DNA of 64,000 nucleotides from Nelumbo lutea. Its lineage: Eukaryota > Streptophyta > Magnoliopsida > Proteales > Nelumbonaceae. The notes beneath the pieces are model-generated. The model searched no databases. It saw nothing but the letters and a program-made list of their open reading frames with translations, and was not told where the DNA came from. The position numbers and the translations under genes were made by a program. Of the stretch, positions 1 to 10,800 are shown in pieces; within the stretch, counting starts at the first letter, position 1; each line of letters opens with the position of its first letter. The stretch is from assembly GCA_022828595.1 (NCBI GenBank), contig JAKGHH010000005.1, forward strand, positions 69,063,655 to 69,127,654, given 5' to 3'.

Positions 1-2466
1 GACAAAATAAAGGGCATCCTTGATATGAGACCACATCGGAAAGTAAAAGAAGTTCAAAGGCTAAACGGTCGCATAGCCGCTCTGAGCCGCTTCATGTCCA
101 AGTCAGCAGACCATTGCCTGCCTTTCTTCAAGGCAATCAAAGGCAAAGGGTTCGAATGGACCCGAGATTGCTAGCTCACGTTCGATGAGCTAAAAACTTA
201 CCTCACCACCGTACCAACCATAGCCAAACCCAAGGAGGGCGAGGTCTTAGAACTGTACCTCTCGGAGAGCGACGAAGTGGTTAGTTTGGTATTAGTAAAA
301 CAAGTAGATCGGGTCCAGTGGCCCATCTATTATGTTAGTAAAATTCTGCAGGGAGTAGAAACAAGGTACCCGCAGATAGAAAAAATTGCCTACGCACTGG
401 TGATATCAGCTCAGAAACTCCGCCCATACTTCCAAGCTCACACCGTCGTCGTCTTAACCGACAAACCCCTAAGACAAGTCTTGCTGAAGCTCGAGGTCTC
501 CGGTAGGCTGACGAAGTGGGCCATCGAACTCAGCGAGTACGATCTCTAGTACAAACCACGGACCGCAATTAAGGCCTAAGCTTTGACAGATTTTATCGCC
601 GAGTGCACTTTCAGCCACGAAGCCCTACAGGTTGAGCGCAAGGTCCCTAGTTCGGGCGAACCCGAAGCTCCCGAGCCAATAGAGTCTGAACCCCGTGAAG
701 TAGCAGCCAGTGTAGCATCTCTCCTGGTCAGGCGAAATGCGAACTAGGATGAGGAGCCCTAGATCCTTCACGTGGATGGTTCCTCGAACAAGCAAGGCAG
801 CGGGGCTGGAATAGTTTTATGTGGCCCGGGCGGCACAAAATTAGAATACGCACTACGCTTCGAGTTCGCGGCATCCAACAACGAGGCAGAGTACGAAGCA
901 CTGATAGCCGGGCTGAACCTAGCGCAAAAGGTAAAGGCAAAGCACTTAGTCATCTGCAGCGATTCCCAGCTCGTGGTCAACCAAGTTACGGGCGAGTATA
1001 AAGCATGCGAGCTCTCCATAATCGCATATTTGGCGAAAGTAAAAGAGGCCCTGCTCAACTTCCAATCACACTTCATCAGGCAAATCCCGAGGCCAGAGAA
1101 CACTGAGGCCGACGCTCTGTCCTGGTTAGCCAACACAAGTCACAACAACATGAGAACCGTGTACATAGAGGATTTACCTCAGCCTAGTATTCTCGGGGGG
1201 GCAGAGGAGGTTGCTCCCGTCCTCGAAGCAGAGCCGAGCTGGATCGACCCACTCGCGAGCTTCTTGATAGACGAAACCCTCCCTGCAGAATGCAATGCGG
1301 CCAAGAGGGTGCAGCGCCAGGCAGCCAAATACGTCATAATAGACGAACGGTTATACCGACGGTCCTACACGCTCCCCTACTTGTGTTGCCTGCGACCTGC
1401 CGAAGCCGAGTTCGTACTCAGTGACACTCATGAAGGCCTGTGCGACGGACACTTGGGGGGCAGAGCACTCGCCCAAAAAGCACTTCGACAAGGATATTAC
1501 TGGCCAACGATGAGGGCAGAAGCTGTCGAGTTCGTCAGAAAATGCAACAAGTGTCAGAAGCACGCCAATATCCACCATCAGCCTGCTTCCGACCTCAAAT
1601 ACCTTACCAGCCCGTGGCCCTTTGCACAATGGGGCATCGACCTCCTGGGGCCATTCCCGCCAGCAACAGGTGGAAGAAAATTCCTAGTTGTTGAAGTAGA
1701 TTACTTCACGAAGTGGATAGAAGCCGAACCTCTGGCAACTGTTACGGCCCGAAACATATAAAACTTCTTTTGGAAGAACATAGTATGTCGTTTCGGGTTA
1801 CCTCGGGTACTAACTTCCGACAATGGCAAGCAGTTCGAGGATATCAAGTTCCAAGAATGGTGCAAGGATATGGGGATTCGAAAAAACTTCACATCAGTCG
1901 CGCACCTGCAGGAAAATGGTCAGACGGAAGTAATGAACAGAGCTATCCTTCGTGGACTGAAAGCATGTCTAGATCGAGCTAAGGGGTTGTGGGCCGAAGA
2001 GCTACCAAGTGTCTTATGGGCTCACCGAACTACAAAAAAAACCGCCACGGGAGAAACCCCCTTCAACCTCACCTACGACACTGAAGTAGTGATCCCAGCA
2101 GAAATCGAAGTACCAACATTGCGACTAGAAACATACGACGATCGAACAAACGGAGAGGAGTTACGTACCAACCTTGACCTACTTGACGAGGTAAGGGACC
2201 TCGCACACATCCGGACAGCGGCCTACCAGCAGCAGGTAGCTCACTACTACAATGCCAGAGTAAAGCAACAAAGCTTCCGAGTCGATGACCTGGTCCTTCG
2301 TAAGATTATGGTGCCCGAACCCGGCATGGGCAAACTTGGACCAAACTGGGAAGGGCCCTACAAAGTAAAGAGAGCGCTCGGGGGGGCATACGAGCTCGAA
2401 ACCTTAGAAGGCAAACAAGTACCTCGAGCGTGGAACATCATGAATTTAAGGCGATACTACCTATAA
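1..2466 (+). pseudogene. Tat-type gypsy pol: RT end, RNase H, archaeal-type RNase H, integrase
   Basis: One frame (frame 1) runs throughout with in-frame stops at 172, 547, 577, 745, 760 and 1759 and no frameshift. Nucleotides 1-240 encode the RT connection region (RFMSKSADHCLPFF). 245-550 is the first RNase H, with the usual YYVSKIL, ETRYPQIEK and KLRPYFQAH blocks but degenerate catalytic positions. 764-1140 is the second RNase H, with intact acidic residues in HVDGSS, NNEAEYEAL, CSDSQLV and TEADALS. 1420-1570 is the integrase HHCC zinc finger (THEGLCDGH, CNKCQK). 1620-1960 is the catalytic core, with D in WGIDLLGP, D in TSDNGKQF and E in ENGQTEV. The integrase C-terminal region ends with NLRRYYL at 2466. 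Domain order and motifs are direct observations; Tat assignment rests on family knowledge. Confidence 0.92.
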
Positions 2467-2894
2467 ACCGCCAAGCAAAGTGGACAAAATCGCTATAAGG
2501 TCCTATGGGCCACGATGCAGAGCCAAGAGGAACCTCGGCGTAAACAAGCAAAGAAAAGTCAGGCATATTATCAGCTCGGCAAAGAACCAGTTCACTTCAA
2601 AAGCCTTAGCGGCAAAACATGTCGCGGAAGTATAATAACCCGGACAAGAAACAATGGCATATTATCAGTTCGACAAAGAATCAGTTCGGGAAAGGAACAC
2701 TTGGGCAAAAAGATTATCTATTCCGTTGCAAGAAACATGAGTACATTGGCCATCAGAAGGCACTTCAAAAAAAAAATCTCTTTACATGCCCGGAGCTACT
2801 TCTTCGCCATCAAAAGGCACTTCAACAACACCGGAAGGCCTTGCATCTCCTTCAGAATCCGGCTCGCCATCGGCAGCATTGGCCATCTTTTGAG
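2467..2894. other. Spacer between integrase and antisense ORF
   Basis: There is no convincing gene here. Two imperfect direct copies of about 60 bp begin GCATATTATCAG near 2564 and 2657, followed by repeats of a CATCA-AAGGCACTTCAA motif near 2752 and 2810. Open frames on the plus strand here are short, not Tat-like, and probably by chance. Confidence 0.5.
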
Positions 2895-4731
2895 TTATAC
2901 GCGAAGTGGATATGGCACAACATCGAGGTCGGGGTACGTGTTCCGGATCATCCACCGGCTCAGCTTGAACCCCCTTCTGTAAGAATCCACCATCAGATCG
3001 TCAAAACGCGGAGAGCCAGTATAGTCTTCAACAACCTTCTTCTTGGCGTCTTCAATGCCTTGGGAAAAAATCTGCGTTTTCTCCCTGATGTCCTCCTGAA
3101 GATATTCAACTTGATGCTGCAAGTCCAACTTCAAATCCGTCATGTGTTTGACGACTACCCCCATGGCCTCGACATCACGCTGAGACATCGCCTGCCTGGC
3201 CATGGTGACGCGAGCAGCTTCTTTGGCAGCATAAGCGGCCGCCTCAGCGGCACGGAAAGCCTCTTCAGCAGCATGGGCGGCAGCCTTAGCAGCTCGCGCC
3301 TGTCGCGAGCTCCTCTCCACTTTGGCTGCTAAGGCGTGAATTGAAGAATTCACCTACCAAAAGAAACAAGTAAGCAACAACAACAAAAGTGATAGAAAAT
3401 GAAGGCAGACGAAATCTGACTTACCACCATAGCGTGTGTTACGGCGCGGCAGGCGACCTGATTCAAAGGAAGATCGGTCCACACCGTGATCTCCTTGGGG
3501 AAAGTAGCCTCCCTACTCTTCTGAAGAGCATAGTTTGACATCAACACGCTCCTAAACTCCCCTTGAGCTCCCGAACCCGAGGGCCTAGCTCGCGTATGAG
3601 CGGACCCAGAGTGAGCAGGAGCACTGGAGTATGCAGGAGCACCCGTATGAGTGGTCTCAGCGTAAGGCGCCCCAGTAGTTTCATACATTGGCGGAGTCAC
3701 CTCGGGCTCCCTCAGCAGATCCTCCCGCGTGTGGCCTGGAACCTCCTCATCCTGGGGCAGCTCGGTACGAGTTCGCTTGGCGACCCGCTTCCTCCTCTTC
3801 ATGCCCTGGAACAGACGCCCCCCACGACTTCTCTCCACATCCATCACAACTGTAGAAACGAGTTCGACATCAGAAAAAATGAAGGAAAAAAGCAAGCAAG
3901 AAATCGCAGAACTAGAAACCTACTCGAACTCAGGCCGGCCGCAATAAGCTTGGCCTTCGTCAAGTACTCATGACGCGTTAAACCTTGCCATGTCCATTGC
4001 CGGAGGCCCTTCACCGTCTCTTTGTCGAGAGTGACACCAGAATCAGGAGCGGCCTCACCCCACCCGGTCTGAAAGTGCCATCCTTGCGCACTTCGCACGC
4101 CGAAGTAGTCCCGCTTCCATGCTGGGACCTTATTAGGAAGATCGTGCAGAAGCTTAAAGCCCGGGCGAGGAGAAAGGTAATACGCCCGTCTTCCCCCAGG
4201 AAGAGAACCTACTTGTCTCTTAAGCATCAAGATGGAGGAGAATATCTCCAAGTCTAAAGGGAAATTCTACTTGCAGAAAAGGGAGACTGCCCCCACTAGG
4301 TTCTAAATAGAGTTCGGGTGAAACTGGCCAATGGTAACGCCAAAGTGGTTTATGACTTCGACTAAAAGAGGGTGGAAAGGCAGTCGCAGCCCCACGGCGA
4401 GCTGCTCTCGAAAAATCACGATCTCGTCAGGACCGTGTTCCTAAGGAAAACTACCCGAGGGAATGAAATACGTATACCCCCCAGGCAGATTGTAAGACAT
4501 GAGTATAGATTGGAGCCCCTCGGGCGTCATGGTTGAGGGACCAAACCTATCTAGCATCCAACCTTGGCGAGAGGTAGACGCCAAACTGCCCGAAGCGGCT
4601 CGGCCTACGGGTTCATAGTCATCCTCAAGTTCCACCTCGGGATCACTAAGGCAATTGGGGGATACGACTCGATTTGTAGAACCTACATCAGTCCTATTTG
4701 AAGAGTCGTCTGAGCTATCAAAGCTAGACAT
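2895..4731 (-). pseudogene. Antisense three-exon ORF of the Tat element (gypsy-type 'Transposase_28'-like protein)
   Basis: On the minus strand, exons 4731-3924, 3849-3425 and 3353-2895 join in frame (808+425+459 nt, 564 codons). Introns of 74 and 71 nt have donors GTAGGT and GTAAGT and acceptors CTACAG and TTGGTAG. Exon 1 starts MSSFDSSDDSS (acidic/serine-rich), continues with a conserved-looking part (LPGGYTYF, LRLPFHPLLVEVINHFGV, YYLSPRPGF, WKRDYF), and exon 3 is an Ala/Arg/Glu-rich coiled coil ending in TYPDLDVV. This resembles the plant family annotated as putative gypsy-type transposon (PF04195) and the antisense extra ORFs reported for Tat elements, recalled from memory. Three in-frame TAG codons in exon 1 break this copy. 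The protein's function is unknown. Confidence 0.75.
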
Positions 4732-4836
4732 CGAGGAAAATAGGTAGATTCAGGAAGTTACTCACCGGAAGAAAGTTTTGAAGTCTCCGGAGATGGGAAC
4801 AAGCCAAAAAACCTTGGAGGCTAAGTAACCAGCCTA

Positions 4837-4907
4837 GACGCGAGCTGAAAAAACTTGGACGTGAGCTGAAAAACTTGGACGCGAGCTGAAAAGTTGGACG
4901 CGAGCTC
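4837..4907. repeat. Tandem 20-bp repeat in the leader of the antisense ORF
   Basis: About three and a half copies of a 20-bp unit (GACGCGAGCTGAAAAACTTG with small changes) lie head to tail, between the antisense TATA box and the antisense start codon. They would be transcribed in its 5' leader. Confidence 0.8.
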
Positions 4908-4950
4908 AATAGGCAAACCACAGAAGTGACAAAATCGACTGGGGTCCCCC

Positions 4951-4960
4951 ACTATTTATA
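4951..4960 (-). promoter_or_regulatory. Candidate TATA box for the antisense ORF
   Basis: Minus strand reads TATAAATAGT about 220 nt upstream of the ATG at 4731. Position and sequence fit a plant core promoter firing toward the antisense ORF. This is inference from motif and spacing only. Confidence 0.5.
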
Positions 4961-5059
4961 GTTACAGTAACCAAGAACCGACCGTGTAGATCAAAGACGA
5001 TCCGACGGCCCACATTCGCGCTGACCGCACGTCCCCTGAGGTCGAGATGTGATTGGCGC

Positions 5060-5215
5060 ACGTCTTTCCGAAAAGAGCGAAACGTCAACGCACGTCTTTT
5101 GAAACCGATGTCGCACCAGCGCACGTCTTTCTGAAACTGATCATGCCGCATGTCTCCCTGCAACTGACAAAAACCGTCAGCGCACGTCCCTTCAAAACGG
5201 CAGTGGCGCGCTTTT
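5060..5215. repeat. Imperfect CACGTC-type repeats upstream of the antisense promoter
   Basis: A motif close to GCGCACGTCTTTCTGAAA recurs at roughly 40-50 bp spacing (near 5057, 5092, 5121, 5181). CACGTC contains the ACGT core bound by plant bZIP factors, so this could be an enhancer array for the antisense unit; that role is inference. Confidence 0.5.
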
Positions 5216-5440
5216 TTCAAATTTAAATGACCTGCTGTCACGTCCCAGCGGCACGAATTTTTGAAATTTAAACGCGCTGTCACGACCGTCAACATTTATG
5301 AGCAGTAGGCACGTTTCCCGCTTTCTCGGAACCGAAGAACCCTGGCACAAAAGCAACTCGCGCAGTCAAGATTCGAAGAACAGGACAAATCCACCTACCA
5401 CCTCGCAAAACTCCCTGCACCAGGGCAAGACCCTTGGCGC

Positions 5441-5453
5441 GAGGAGTGGGGGG
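5441..5453 (+). other. Polypurine tract of the Tat element
   Basis: GAGGAGTGGGGGG, one T among purines, sits 4 nt before the TGATG that opens the 3' LTR. It is the expected primer for plus-strand DNA synthesis. Confidence 0.7.
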
Positions 5454-5623
5454 CAATTGATGAAGGAAGATTTGGCCCGACCTCACAGTTATGCGACACG
5501 CGGTAAAAGCAATAGCTCGGCACAAAAGCAAGCCTAAGGCGCAAGCACCAAGGGGAGAAACCAGCGATCCGAACTCCCTACTAGAGGCCCGAACTCACCT
5601 TTGCCCCAAACCAGAAAGTAATC

Positions 5624-5756
5624 CGAACTGGCCTGCCTTGTAACAGCTCGGGATACCCCTCCCCGAACTAGCCTGCCTTGTAACAGCTCGGGATGCACCT
5701 CGCCTAACTGGTCTGTCTTGTAACAGTTCGGGATGCACCTCGCCGAACTGACCTGC
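5624..5756. repeat. 40-bp tandem repeat inside LTR U3
   Basis: Three full copies plus part of a fourth start at 5624, 5664, 5704 and 5744; the shared core is CCTTGTAACAGCTCGGGAT. Tandem U3 repeats often carry transcription-factor sites in plant retrotransposons. Confidence 0.85.
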
Positions 5757-6088
5757 CCCATACATACCTCCAAACTCAAGACTTCGCCTCGCTCACCACT
5801 CCACTACATCACCTTCAGGGCACCAAAACCAAACAAATTGTACTATGCCTGACACTGAGGAAGTCTTTACCCGAGGGCACCGCACCTAACTGACTTGGGA
5901 TCTGACGCCTGACGGCCGCACTCTAAACGGCCACCTGCCACCGCCTCCTGACACCGCCATCTCTAGTTGGAGAGACAGTTAAGCAGTGACGGTTCCGTCC
6001 CAACAGAAAGGATGATGACCGAATTGACAGACGCATGGGTAATCATACCCAACCTGACAAGGGCCTCGGAGCAAGTGCGCGAAGTGAT

Positions 6089-6096
6089 TATAAAAG
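6089..6096 (+). promoter_or_regulatory. LTR TATA box
   Basis: TATAAAAG within the 3' LTR, about 200 bp before the LTR end, fits the element's own promoter. In a 3' LTR it could drive transcription rightward into the RING remnant and beyond. Confidence 0.6.
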
Positions 6097-6300
6097 CCCC
6101 TGCCCCCAACAAACAAGGTATGTGAACTTTGCGCTATCTGGTCTACACTTCGCCTTTGAGAGATTACTAACTTGAGCTTCGGAGCTGTCCCACCGAGTTC
6201 CCCTTGGAGTTCTCCCATCTTTCCCGTTTCAGTCTCCCCGACGCTCCAGCCCAGAGACAAATTCGTTGACAGCTAAGACCGGCTGGATTGCGCTACATCA

Positions 6301-6752
6301 GTTCGTGTCTTTATAGTTGGGAGAGCTTTGAGGAGAGGTTCACTAGACAAAACTTGGTTGAGAGGGCCAACAATGGAATTAACAGCATGTCGCATGATGA
6401 TCTGCAGAGGCTTCCTTGCTTTGATTTCAGAGCAGGAGAGAAGGGGAGTAGATTGTGTTGTTTCTTGGAGAATTTCAAGCTAGGTGACAAGTGTAAACTA
6501 CTTCATTGCAGGTACAGCTTCCATGCTAACTGTGTGAATTCATGGTTATTGAAGACACCCGTTTGTCCAATCTGTCGAATCAGTGCTGAAACCCGAAAGG
6601 CCGGTATGGTTATGGGCGAGGAAAGTAGTCACTCAATTGAGGTTCCAAGTGAATTCATGGAGACACGACCAGTTGAGGTTGGATCTCGATTGAGCTCCAA
6701 TCCACCCACTTTGCAAGCTTCAGCTTCGGAATTTGAACACACATACAGGTAA
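6301..6752 (+). pseudogene. RING-H2 finger E3 ubiquitin ligase remnant, 5' truncated at the LTR
   Basis: The reading frame starts abruptly at the LTR end and runs 150 codons to a TAA. It contains SHDDLQRLPCFDF, then a RING-H2-like segment (about residues 58-90 of the open frame) with CVNSWLLKTPVCPICR, then a variable tail ending SEFEHTYR. A canonical RING-H2 has C-x2-C, C-x-H-x-F-H-x2-C and C-P-x-C. Here the first Cys pair is shifted (LCCFLE) and the first His is Tyr (CRYSFH), so zinc binding would be impaired. The N-terminal half is missing, consistent with the Tat element having landed in the gene. Its start is supplied by LTR sequence, so expression as protein is unlikely. Confidence 0.7.
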
Positions 6753-7100
6753 AAATTAAGTTTTGATTTATTCCTCTTTCTGGGTGAATTTTGAATATAT
6801 CCAGGTTCTTCTTCAGCCTCCCCTCATTGCAGCTTTTCACCAACAAAACCACCCCTTACTCGTATACCCATCTCAGACAGATCTGCATGCAATGCCCATG
6901 TACCACTTTGAATTAATATTTCACCATTAAAGGCCGCTTCTTAATTAATTATTATTGATTTTTCACAACTTATCATTGCCCCATAGTGGGATGGAAATAT
7001 CATTATTCCATCAGCAGATTCAACACTCTCAGGGCCAAAACAGAAAAAGAAGAAGGGAAGGAAAAACAATTAGTTACTGATCCCCTACCGCTGTCGTTCA

Positions 7101-7515
7101 GGGGGTTGCCGCTGCCGCAATGAAGGGTCCTCCAGTGAACCAGCGACAATGAAGAGAGAGAACGAGTGAACCGAACAAGGACAATGAAGAGAGAGAACGA
7201 GTGAACCGAACAAGGGGTTTCACAAGTTCTGTTGAAGAAGCAAAGAAGGGTCCTCCGGTCTATGGGCTTCCATTTTCGGGTTTCTTAGGCCCAATGCGCA
7301 TATAGTTCCGAGAGAGGGGTTTCATAGGGGGTTGCCGCTGTCGCAATGAAGGGTCCTCCGGTGAACCAATGGCAATGAAAAGAGAGAACAAGTGAACCGA
7401 AGAGGGGTTTCACGAGCTCTGTTGAAGAAGAAAAGAGGTGTCCTCCGATCTGTGGGCTTTCGTTTTCTGGTTTCCTAGGCCCACTGCACATACAATCCGA
7501 GAGAGGGGTTCATAA
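7101..7515. repeat. Tandem duplication of about 190 bp upstream of the oligopeptidase gene
   Basis: Unit A (7101-7325) and unit B (7326-7515) both run from GGGTTGCCGCTG through AATGAAGGGTCCTCC, a GGGCTT(C)CATTTTCGGGTTTC-like block, and GAGAGAGGGGTT. A third start appears at 7515. Unit A contains a perfect internal 35-bp duplication (7146-7180 and 7181-7215), which accounts for most of its extra length. The rest of 6753-7100 is AT-rich intergenic DNA without recognisable genes. Confidence 0.85.
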
Positions 7516-7622
7516 GGGGTTGCCACCGCCGCCCCTATTTGGTTCACTCTGATTTTTTAACAGATCACTCCATTGTTGAAAAGAAAGAGGATGAAGGGTG
7601 TGACGTTTCATTCGTTGGTTGT

Positions 7623-7630
7623 TATAAATA
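7623..7630 (+). promoter_or_regulatory. Candidate TATA box of the oligopeptidase gene
   Basis: TATAAATA lies about 200 nt upstream of the chosen ATG. If used, transcription would begin near 7655, and the ATG at 7665 would open a 77-codon out-of-frame upstream ORF ending at 7898. Motif-only prediction. Confidence 0.45.
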
Positions 7631-7827
7631 ACAGGGGTAAAATAGTTTTTTCGTCTTTTTATTAATGGAAACTAACGGTAAGGAAAGTATTAATCAATTG
7701 TCAGAAGGTAATGTTAAGAGTAAGGGTACACTTAATCAAACAGTAGAGGTTGTTTATCGTAACAGCAGGATCGGAAAGGATGAGGGTAAACATAGGAAGG
7801 CTCGTAGCTCTCGTTATACTGGTCAAC

Positions 7828-10800
7828 ATGTTCATGGCGACGTGCATTTCAGTATCCCGCTCTTTCCGACCTCTATTACACTCCTCTTATCCCTTTAAAA
7901 CTCCTAAACGTCTCCCCAAATCACATCCTTGTCCCCTTTGGTCGTCTTCTTTCTTATTTTGCCTTCACAAACTCCATAAATCAACCTCTATCACCTCCGA
8001 TTTTTGTTGTTCTTCTTCTCAGTCAATGGGGTCCGAAGCTAAATTAGTGCCATCGGAAGATAAGCTCGAAGAGAACCCTCTCCTGCAGGACTTCGTTTTC
8101 CCTCCCTACCATGTTGTCGAGGCGAAGCATGTTCGACCTGGGATCAGAGCTTTGTTAGCGAAACTCGTAAGGATTCTTTTCTTTTCATTTTCTTTATTGT
8201 GATTTTTTTTTTTACCTTTTTATTTGGGATTTAATGATTGAACGATGTATTTATAGGAGAAAGATTTGATTGAATTAGAAGAGACGCTGGAACCAACTTG
8301 GCCGAAATTAGTCGAGCCATTGGAGAAGATCATTGATCGCCTCCAAGTGGTTTGGGGAATAGTGAATCATCTCAAGTCTGTCAAGGATTCTCCTGAACTA
8401 CGCTCTGCCATCGAAGAAGTTCAGGTTTGGCTTGTTCTTTGTGGAGTATTGAGAACGATATTTTTCCCCTATGGAACTGGTGATTTTACTTGCCATTTTG
8501 TTGATTGCCATATTGTTTGGTGTGACATTCCACAGTTTCTTCCACCTTGTTGTTGATGGTGTTTAACTTTATTTTGCAGCCGGAGAAGGTTAAATTTCAA
8601 CTTAGACTGGGACAGAGTAAACCCATTTATAATGCATTTAAGGCTATCCGAGAATCCTCACAGTGGGAGGCAATGACTGATGCTCGTAAGCGTATAGTGG
8701 AGGGTAACCATCTTGTTTTTTCTGCATCTTTATGGTATTGACAGTAGTATTTGATATGCTTGGAATCGCTATTGTTTAATTTTAATACGTTTGGAGGACT
8801 GTTTAATTATGTCAAGTCGACAAATTATGTTTCTCAAAGTGATTTGGCATTCACCATTTCTAGTCTTCAAAATTTGTTAAGTTAATTGAATTTCTAATAT
8901 TTGTGAGGATTGGAACTGAGATATGTAGCAATGTACTGCTATGCATGCATGCATGCATTATGGCTTTCAGAGTAAAGTCAATGAAGAGAAAATCATGTGG
9001 TTCTAATTATTAGTGATTTAGTGGTCATATTGATGTGGGGCTGTTTGCCAAGATCAATTTTTTGCATTATGTAGTAAAGATTTGTACTGAGAAAGCAACT
9101 GATATAATTATTACAAGGTAAAAATTAGTGGCTTTCGGAATAAGGTAGAAGAAGATGCTAGTCATTGTGTCTATACCATGAAAATTTGAACAGTATAAAC
9201 ATTGCTCACCAAAATGAGTATATTAGCTTGAAAAGAAGATAAGTATGTAGGTATGGAGGTAAATGAACCTACTAACAAAAGGAGCTACAAAGCTGTCCAA
9301 GATCCTTAGACAGTTTTTTATCAAAAAAAAAAAAGATCCTTAGACAGATCCTATACAAAATATCAAAAAGAATCCCTCAGCTTACCAGAGATAACCCCTA
9401 GAAAAGATCATTTATTGAAACAATGAATGACCTTTGTTCAAACCCTCTGAGGGGTGTGGTTCCTTGGTTGACCACTCTTATGTCTGCTTTGTGGCTGCTT
9501 TAGATGTTGGTATCTCCTGCTAGTGGTATGAACTGGGAGATATTTTGATATTTCATCCTGCCTTATTCTTCAGCTGCAATAGTCTACAGGCACTAGAGTA
9601 GGAAATGGGTGAGACTTCGTACCAGTGGTATAATGTGCAACAGTTAGAACTTGCGAAGTCATAGTGGGACTGGAAAAGGAGAACACCATCTCTTATGTGG
9701 CTCTGCTCCTTTTACTAGTTCATGTACTAGCAGGTGCCATAAATCTGTTAAACGTCGCTATACACTTGACTACAATCTCTCTCGTGCATCTGCAAGGATT
9801 ATCAGTTATGACACTGACACTAGTTGGAACCATAAACTTATTGACATGCTGTTGTTGATCCAAATGTGGTCAACATAATATAAGCTTTTTATTACCTGTT
9901 CAGATAGATTTGTCCCCTTCATTGCTAGCATGTTAATAGGGTCTTCCCTCAATTCTTTTAAATAGTAGATAACTATTTTAGGAATGATTTATTTGTTTTG
10001 ATCTTTTAACTAAATACTGTTCACTTCTGTTGTTGCAGCCCAGATAAAGGAGGCAGTTCTTAATGGTGTGTCTCTAGAAGATGCTGACAGAGACCATTTT
10101 AACAAAATTGAGCAGGTCTGTTCCAGTTGTAGGCTATTTGTCCACTTTTATCTTTCAAACCTACATTATTGTGCAGTGGAATTACTAATATCAAGGATTT
10201 GTTCTTTGTTTTGTTTTAAGTTCAGCAAAGAGATTTTAATGGAAATATTGATCACATTCTGGCCACATGTATTCTTCAATTGGTAGATGGCTAAATCGAA
10301 AGTTTAATCACTCTAACTATAAAGCTTTATTTCATAGTACTTTGTATGTTAATATGATTCACTAATTGGATCAATATGCTATTTGATGTAGGGAAGAAGT
10401 ATAACACAACGTGATACACCAGGGGTAATTTAAAATGGTAACTTGACAAAATCTGAATAGGAAACGACAGAAATTGGAATATTGTTTGTTCACTTTGCAA
10501 ATGGGCAGAGGAGTCAATTTACTATTTTCATACAGTGTGATCTATCCCGAGCTGTATGGGTAAGCTTCATAAGGCTGTTTAGCAGGATTCGAGTGATCCC
10601 AGCAGATCTATCTATGCTTTTGTCTTCTTGGCAGTTCAAAGGTTTTAGTGTGAGGGGAAGAATCCTATGGAAAGTAAATCCCATTTGCTGTGGAAGGAGA
10701 TAAACAAGAGGATCTGTGAACAAAAGGGGAGTGGAGTGGAAGTTGGGATTGGAAGAACCAAGAAATTTCTTAGATGTTGTGTATTGACTTTTTAAGGCTG

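Larger units (their letters stand above)
1..6300 (+). mobile_element. Ty3/gypsy retrotransposon, Tat lineage, 3' half (5' part outside window)
   Basis: The order is the end of reverse transcriptase, a degenerate RNase H, a second archaeal-type RNase H, integrase, a long spacer holding an antisense ORF, a polypurine tract and a 3' LTR. A second RNase H after a decayed first one, together with a long region between integrase and LTR carrying an extra ORF, is known for the plant Tat/Ogre/Retand group of Ty3/gypsy elements. The body is GC-richer than the following host DNA. Gag, protease, most of RT and the 5' LTR lie left of the window. The right boundary at 6300 is set by the LTR end in CATCA, matching the TGATG start. 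Pol carries six in-frame stops, so this copy cannot make Pol. Confidence 0.9.
5458..6300 (+). mobile_element. 3' LTR of the Tat element (843 bp)
   Basis: Begins TGATG just after the polypurine tract and ends CATCA, a 5-bp inverted repeat at the termini. A TATAAAAG box lies about 630 bp in, as expected at the U3/R boundary. The 5' LTR is outside the window, so exact ends and the 5-bp target duplication (GTTCG expected at 6301-6305) cannot be confirmed here. Confidence 0.75.

Noticed and set aside
772..1136. Minus-strand open frames over the second RNase H and integrase
   Set aside because: They are shadows of the pol frame, which carries all recognisable motifs.
7665..7898. Plus-strand 77-codon ORF before and over the oligopeptidase start
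   Set aside because: No protein similarity; at most an upstream ORF of the oligopeptidase mRNA, so not listed as a gene.
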